Source of the DNA: Gordionus sp. m RMFG-2023
Taxonomy: Eukaryota; Nematomorpha; Gordioida; Chordodea; Parachordodidae
DNA: 64,000 nucleotides
Assembly: GCF_954871325.1 (NCBI RefSeq)
Contig: NC_088777.1
Coordinates: 18,453,366 to 18,517,365, forward strand
Direction: 5' to 3'
Position 1 is the first letter of the stretch. Every line of letters begins with the position of its first letter. A model generated the notes under the pieces. The model had not been told where the DNA came from. It saw only the letters and a list, made by a program, of their open reading frames with translations, and searched no databases. The position numbers and the translations under genes are program-made. Below are positions 59,201 through 64,000 of the stretch, in pieces.

Positions 59201-60137
59201 AATCCCAGCAAAAAGGATTGGGTTGAATTCATTTTCACGAATTGCTAATCTAAATATTTTAAACTGTAGAAGTGAGATATTTGCCCTTGTACGCCCTTTA
59301 AATCTGGTTTCCAACCAGGGTCACCAAAAGGAAAAATAGAGGATATACCATTGGATCAAGATTAGGGCTTAATATATTTATATTTATCAGATCACTACCA
59401 TCAACTCGAGGATAGACCTTGATATCCCGTTTAAATGGGAGTTCACCATCATCATTTGTAAAAATCATGGCTACTTCATCTATATTAGGAATGTTATATC
59501 TTCGCTTGTCACTTGAGCGATCTGCACGAAAAATCATATTGATTTTTTGAACTGGACGATTTTCTTGAATAGCCCTATTTTTTTCTTCTTTCTCAATTTC
59601 TCCCAAGGTTTTAAAACTAATAGAAAATGGGTTATTCTGTCTTATTAAAATATCTAATCTTTTTAAGAGATCCTCATTGCAACCAGAATTTTCTTTCATG
59701 TGTAACCTGCCATTAACAGCCTGGGTGGTCTCAAGGACATATAGTTGTGCAGATTTAGGAGACATCCCAGTGGAAGGATATAAATGAGATGTTCGGTGAT
59801 AAATTTGCCCATGAACTCTAAAACAATATGGGCCTGGGTTTAAACTATTAGAAATCTGTGCTCCCATGGATGCGAACGCAAGTGAACTATTATAAGATCT
59901 TATATATTTCATAAAGTTTGAATGAAATTCATTGTTAGGATTAGATAAAAGGTCTTGTAAAAAAGGAATATATCGGATTGATGGTATCTTAACTTTACCC
60001 TTATGACAGCAATTCTTAAATTTGCCATCTGTGGGTTTTTCCAATAAAAAATTTAGAGAATCGCAATAATCGCACTTAGTGTTGAGTAATCCACAATAAT
60101 GTTCTTGTACTAATGATTGTTGTGCAGAAATATTTAT
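56214..60137 (-). pseudogene. Helitron Rep/helicase coding region
   Basis: The protein that would nick, transfer and unwind DNA in rolling-circle transposition. Parts in order: a zinc-type start (EHYCGLLNTKCDYCDSLNFL ... CCHKGKV) after a TTTTAG acceptor at 60138; SSLAFASMGAQISNS; PGPYCFRVHGQIYHR; a 616-codon frame (59238-57388) with FTFTCNPNW, the HUH motif in GLPHAHILIIL (about residue 160) and the tyrosine region KYIFKYIYKGYD (about residue 300); then helicase pieces: IIIDEATMM (Walker B), GGDFRHTLPVVPKG (motif III), NKSQGQTFDHVG and YVALTRC (57566-56214). Frame changes occur near 59.27 kb and between helicase pieces. The Walker A loop is missing: sequence jumps from a SFDLPSP segment to LYNTLMCYIRGKNQIVLPF, so about 100 residues are deleted. 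Not functional. Confidence 0.9.
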
Positions 60138-60207
60138 CTAAAATAAATAAAATAAATTTGAGGCCTGCTAAAAATTATACATATAATTTAATATTTTTGT
60201 GATTATT

Positions 60208-60798
60208 CAGAGACCTGCAGACCCGGTGTAATTGTAAAATCAATACTATCAAAAATCAATACGTTATTGATTTTTATAAATCTTTGATTCGACATTTATA
60301 TATGAATCACAAAATTTTATAAACTCAATCAATAAGGTCCATTTAATTTATTTGAATTCATAATATCATTTATAAAACTTTGAATCAACAATTATATAGC
60401 ACTTCACAAATTACAAATAATGAGTAAACAAATATAAAATATATAGGATATCAAGAATTGTAAAATAAATAAATTCCCTGATAAATTATATAAAAGAATA
60501 GAAAATCATATTTATCATTTTAATATGTTTAAAACTATCAAATCTATTTTAAATAAATTTTTTACAAATCGAAAATGGCCGCCAATATTTATAAAGCTAT
60601 GAAAAAATATATAATAAATAAATATTTTATAATTTTAATGGTCGCCAATATATTTGAAGCGATGCAAACATCTTAAAAATCTATACGGTATTGATTCTAC
60701 AATAGCAATATATCACTACGGTATTGAATCTATAATGATATCAATACGGTATTGAAGTTACAATGGGTATTGATTTCACAATCAATTCACCGGCTCTG
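60208..60798. mobile_element. MITE-like element with CAATACGGTATTGA motifs
   Basis: Tips CAGAGACCTGCAGACCCGGTG (left, first 20 bases shown by CAGAGACCTGCAGACCCGGT) and CAGAGCCGGTGAATTGATTG (right, read inward) share CAGAG and CCGGTG. The interior repeats near-palindromic CAATACGTTATTGA / TACGGTATTGA motifs at both ends. No coding capacity. The target duplication is not clear. Confidence 0.55.
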
Positions 60799-61079
60799 AA
60801 TGCCAGGCTTATAATAATTTTTTCTAAAATATTCCATGGGTAATTACGATTATGTAGCACATACTTATTTTATCTTATATTTTGCCCGTCAAGATGATAG
60901 TGAAATAAGAATTTTCTTTTTTATTAGTTGATGAAATATATTTTTTATTGTGGACATAAATTAAAATTAATAACCATATACTTCATAAATAAATAATAAA
61001 TTTTGAATAACCCCTGATGATGGATAAATCAAAAATTTTCTTATCTATCTTATGAGATGTGATTCAGAAATTTATATTT

Positions 61080-61610
61080 ATTAAAATATTTGTTATACAT
61101 AAATTAAAATTTTTAACTTGGTTTGTTTTTATTGATTTGGGTAGATTAAGATTTTGGTGAATAGTAGATTTTGGTAGTGTCTAATTTAAAAAAATTTATT
61201 TGTTAACATAAATTAAAATTTTTAACTTCGTTTGTTTCTATTGATTTGGGTAGATTAAGATTCTGTTGAATGGTACATTTCGGTAATATGATTCGTAGAA
61301 TCTAATTTTTATAAATTTATTTGTTAACATAAATTAAAATTTTTAACTTGGTTTATTTTGATTGATTTTGGTAGATTAAGATTCTGCTGAATGGTACATT
61401 TCGGTAATATATATCGTGGAATCTAATTTTAAAAAAATCTATTTGATAACATAAATTAAATTTTTTAACTTCGTTTGTTTTTATTGATTTGGGTAGATTA
61501 AGAGTCCGTTGAATGGCACATTTCGGCAATATGATCCGTGGAATCTAATTTAAATAAAATTATTTATTGTCATAAATTAAAATTTTTAACTTGATTTGTT
61601 TTTATTGATA
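61080..61610. repeat. ~123-bp tandem repeats in Helitron B, about five copies
   Basis: The unit contains TAAATTAAAATTTTTAACTT, GTTTGTTTTTATTGATTTGG and GTAGATTAAGATTCTGTTGA. The copies differ by scattered substitutions, so this is older than the 163-bp array in Helitron A. Confidence 0.9.
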
Positions 61611-61689
61611 TAGGATCACTGAAAAAATTATACTTAGATATTGCACCAAAGGTATCTTGTGTAGGAATCTAAAAAAAATAATAAAATAG

Positions 61690-61870
61690 ATTTTAATGGC
61701 CCACAGTAATGTTCAACTTGTTCTTGATTTTCAGTATCTTCAAGATGATTGGATGTTGAAGCAAATTGTTTATTTCCAGTATCTTCAAGATGGTTGGATG
61801 TTGTAGGAATAAGACTTTGCTCGTTCCTTTTCTTGATACGACAAAGTGCCTGTCTCTTTCTAGCTTTCTC
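61690..61870 (-). pseudogene. Helitron N-terminal segment (Helitron B)
   Basis: Encodes EKARKRQALCRIKKRNEQ, then TTSNHLEDTGNKQFAS and TSNHLEDTENQEQVEHYCG. HYCG corresponds to the QEHYCGLL start of the next segment in Helitron A, after which similarity stops. A 42-bp internal duplication creates the repeated TSNHLEDT motif. It shares its basic start with the + strand fragment at 52600-52760. Confidence 0.7.
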
Positions 61871-62164
61871 CTTATGTTGATTTATTATTAAAATTTAAAA
61901 ATATAAGAATTACTCAATTTTATAAAAATAAGTTTAGTTTAAAATATTTATTATTGTGGACATAAAATAAAATTACTAAATATATACTTCATAAACATAT
62001 TTATAAAAAATAATGGAAAATATTAGAATAGCCCCTCACCTAATAAATATATATTTCGGAATCACATCTTAAAAATATAAAATACACTCTTGTTGAAGCA
62101 ATAATGCCTTCTTTAGATTTTGGTAGTATGAAACGTTCCATTGTTTGGTTTTATTGAATGGTAT

Positions 62165-62670
62165 CTTGTGTAGGAATCTAAAAAAAATAATAAAATAGTA
62201 TTTATAAAAATTTTAACTTACATTGCCTATGAGATAACCTTAAAAAACTTATTTAATATTATATGTATTTATTATGTAAGTTTGTATTTTGTGCAGGAAT
62301 CTAAAAAAATAGTATTTATAAAAATTTTAAATTACATTGCCTATGAGATAACCTTAAAAAAAATATTTAATATATGTATTTATTATGTAAGTTTGTTTTT
62401 TGTGCAGGAATCTAAAAAATAGTATTTATAAAAATTTTAACTTACATTGCCTATGAGATAACCTTAAAAAACTTATTTAATATTATATGTATTTATTATG
62501 TAAGTTTGTATTTTGTGCACGAATCTAAAAAAATAGTATTTATAAAAATTTTAACTTACATTGCCTATGAGATAACCTTAAAAAACTTATCTAATATTAT
62601 ATATATTTATTATGTAAGTTTGTTTTTTGTGCAGGAATCTAAAAAATAGTATTTATAAAAATTTTAACTT
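62165..62670. repeat. ~112-bp tandem repeats in Helitron B, about four copies
   Basis: The unit contains TTGTGCAGGAATCTAAAAAA, TAGTATTTATAAAAATTTTA and CATTGCCTATGAGATAACCT. The copies are very similar to one another. Confidence 0.9.
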
Positions 62671-63664
62671 CCCTAAATCTGCCACTTAACGTGGTTAAAA
62701 TAGAATAGATAAATGAATTTTCAAATATAAAATAAGATGCTCAGATAAAACGTAAGTATATGTAATGTTCAACTTGTTCTTGATTTTCAGTATCTTCAAG
62801 ATTAAGATGTGTAAATTGAAAGTATATGGTTTTGCTCGATGTGGTGTCTGTTAAAAAATATAATTATTTACTGATGATTGAAGGTTTTGCTCGATGTTGT
62901 GTCTGTTAAAAAAAATATCAATTATTATAATTATTATATGTTTTGTAATTGTTTTTTGTATTGAAATTCTTTTTTTGAAAATGGCGGTTCGATTTGGTTT
63001 ATGAATGCGTGTTTGATATGTTTAAGCTATGATGATTTTTATTGAATATATATATTATAGATTTGAATTCCTTAGCTCTTGTAGGATTATCTGCAAACAT
63101 TTTTTTCATACTAATGTTCCTTCCTGCCTATTGCCTCAAAATACTTCTGAAATGCTTTCCATGATTTATAGGAGATTAAATCCATTTTGCTAATATGATC
63201 TAAATTGGCTTAAAATTGCTATGATAGATAGATAGATAAATTATAGATATATAGAAAGAACAATATATTTGACATCAATTAAGACAAAATATTTACATTT
63301 CAACTTAGAAATATAATGCTATTTAAAATAAAATATAATATTATAGATGGCGCTAAATATCATGGAGATTAAAACTACAATTTAACATAACTTAAATACT
63401 TCCGAATTTGTTAATACTAATTAAATATTATTAAGAATCACTCTCTATTTAAGTAGGACAAACGTCCAATAATTAATAAAGAAGTTGAATATTACATAAT
63501 ATATTAACAAAATTATAATTGACTATTATCAGGTAAAATAATTGACTATATAATGTCACAGTTGTGACTGTAACTGCTATAATCATTTTGATTGGACAAA
63601 TAATATTTAAAAGAAAACTATTGGCTAAATTTGATTGACATATTTTGAGGATTATATATATAGA

Positions 63665-63778
63665 TTACTACGTTATTCAATAATACCTACATTCTAAAAT
63701 TATTCAAAATCTTCGCATATATATTTAATAACAAACAATGATAATAATTAACAGAAGGATGACAAAGTCAATTCATAT
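63665..63778. other. Flank of Helitron B
   Basis: Short AT-rich stretch between the Helitron B 5' tip and the open frame at the right edge. Nothing recognised. Confidence 0.3.
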
Positions 63779-64000
63779 GAACAACTAAACCATTTTTCAA
63801 AGATTTGGAGGGAGTAAGACAAGATAAGAAAGTTTACGAACAAAAATCAACTTATATTCGATATGACAATACCCAGATGATGCCATATATTGAGAACAAC
63901 AGACATTATGATAATAATTACAAACATCAGTTTAGACAACCATGGCAGACTCGACCATATTATAGCAACCAAAGATTTTACAACCAAAATAACTATCATT
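63779..64000 (+). mobile_element. Open Asn/Tyr/Gln-rich frame, possible Gag-like fossil, runs off the edge
   Basis: The frame is open to the end of the window. Its start is ordinary (KDLEGVRQDKKVYEQKSTYI) and its later part is rich in Asn, Tyr, Gln and Arg (HYDNNYKHQFRQPWQTRPYY). Such stretches are common in the C-terminal part of retroelement Gag proteins, but also in host RNA-binding proteins. The sequence ends too soon to decide. Confidence 0.3.

Larger units (their letters stand above)
54734..60200 (-). mobile_element. Helitron A (rolling-circle transposon), broken
   Basis: The - strand 3' terminus is textbook: a GC-rich hairpin (CCCGTCA/TGACGGG, 54745-54762), a short spacer TTATCAA, then CTAG followed by T outside, as Helitrons insert between A and T. 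The coding region (60137-56214) has the Rep/helicase layout. Between coding region and 3' end is a block of 163-bp tandem repeats. The 5' end is not clear and may have been disrupted by the element at 60208 and by Helitron B. Confidence 0.9.
60874..63664 (-). mobile_element. Helitron B, internally deleted
   Basis: The - strand 5' tip reads TCTATATATATAATCC after an A, typical of Helitron 5' ends. Near the other end, CCCGTCA and the following ~200 bp (GATGATGGAT, TATGAGATGTGATT, GAAATTTATATT) match the 3' region of Helitron A, though the hairpin is degraded (TTATCTTATATTTTGCCCGTC). Only the N-terminal protein segment remains; Rep and helicase are gone. Two tandem-repeat blocks fill the interior. 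A non-autonomous derivative. Confidence 0.7.

Overview
The window is very AT-rich eukaryotic nuclear DNA, most likely from an invertebrate animal. I base this on two split host genes with animal-like domain layouts, mostly tiny introns, and a dense load of Helitrons, hAT elements, MITEs, LINEs and Ty3/Gypsy fossils. I cannot name the species.

Host genes. (1) A CYB5R4-like gene (cytochrome b5 domain plus cytochrome b5 reductase domain) lies on the + strand in dispersed exons: 1442-1542, about 12608-12778, 14683-14884, 18073-18174, 18343-18573 and 18815-18920. The 5' end and the middle exons (rest of the b5 domain, CS domain, start of the FAD domain) were not found. (2) COPE (coatomer subunit epsilon) appears complete on the - strand, 28336 down to 23263. 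Its nine exons give 903 coding bases (300 codons plus stop) with all phases consistent. Six of its eight introns are 38-79 bp; the other two carry mobile DNA.

Layout. 1-19 kb: CYB5R4-like gene with introns full of MITEs, an old LINE piece bounded by a 20-bp inverted repeat (4759-6130), and a richer-GC unassigned island (15.0-17.5 kb). 19-23 kb: mostly featureless. 23.3-28.3 kb: COPE, with intron 7 holding a DNA transposon with ~570-bp terminal inverted repeats and a hAT-type MITE. 28.9-36.1 kb: a LINE on the - strand (apurinic-type endonuclease plus reverse transcriptase) split by a 4.3-kb hAT transposon with a perfect 8-bp target duplication. 38.2 kb: a tRNA-like SINE head. 38.6-40.4 kb: an old Ty3/Gypsy fossil. 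40.7-50.7 kb: a younger Ty3/Gypsy fossil with near-identical LTRs and a 5-bp target duplication. A 3.4-kb hAT-type non-autonomous element sits inside it, and a MITE sits inside that. 51-53 kb: repeat-rich DNA with a Helitron-like 5' portion on the + strand. 54.7-60.1 kb: a Helitron (Rep plus damaged helicase) on the - strand with a textbook 3' hairpin and CTAG end. 60.9-63.7 kb: a second, internally deleted Helitron. Gag-like fossil traces lie at 53.7 kb and at the right edge.

The two host genes have housekeeping roles (COPI vesicle coat; b5-type electron transfer) and nothing suggests that they work together. Most of the window records successive transposon insertions, several with readable target duplications that give the order of events. 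I found no convincing new cellular system. The least familiar element is the long-TIR transposon in COPE intron 7.
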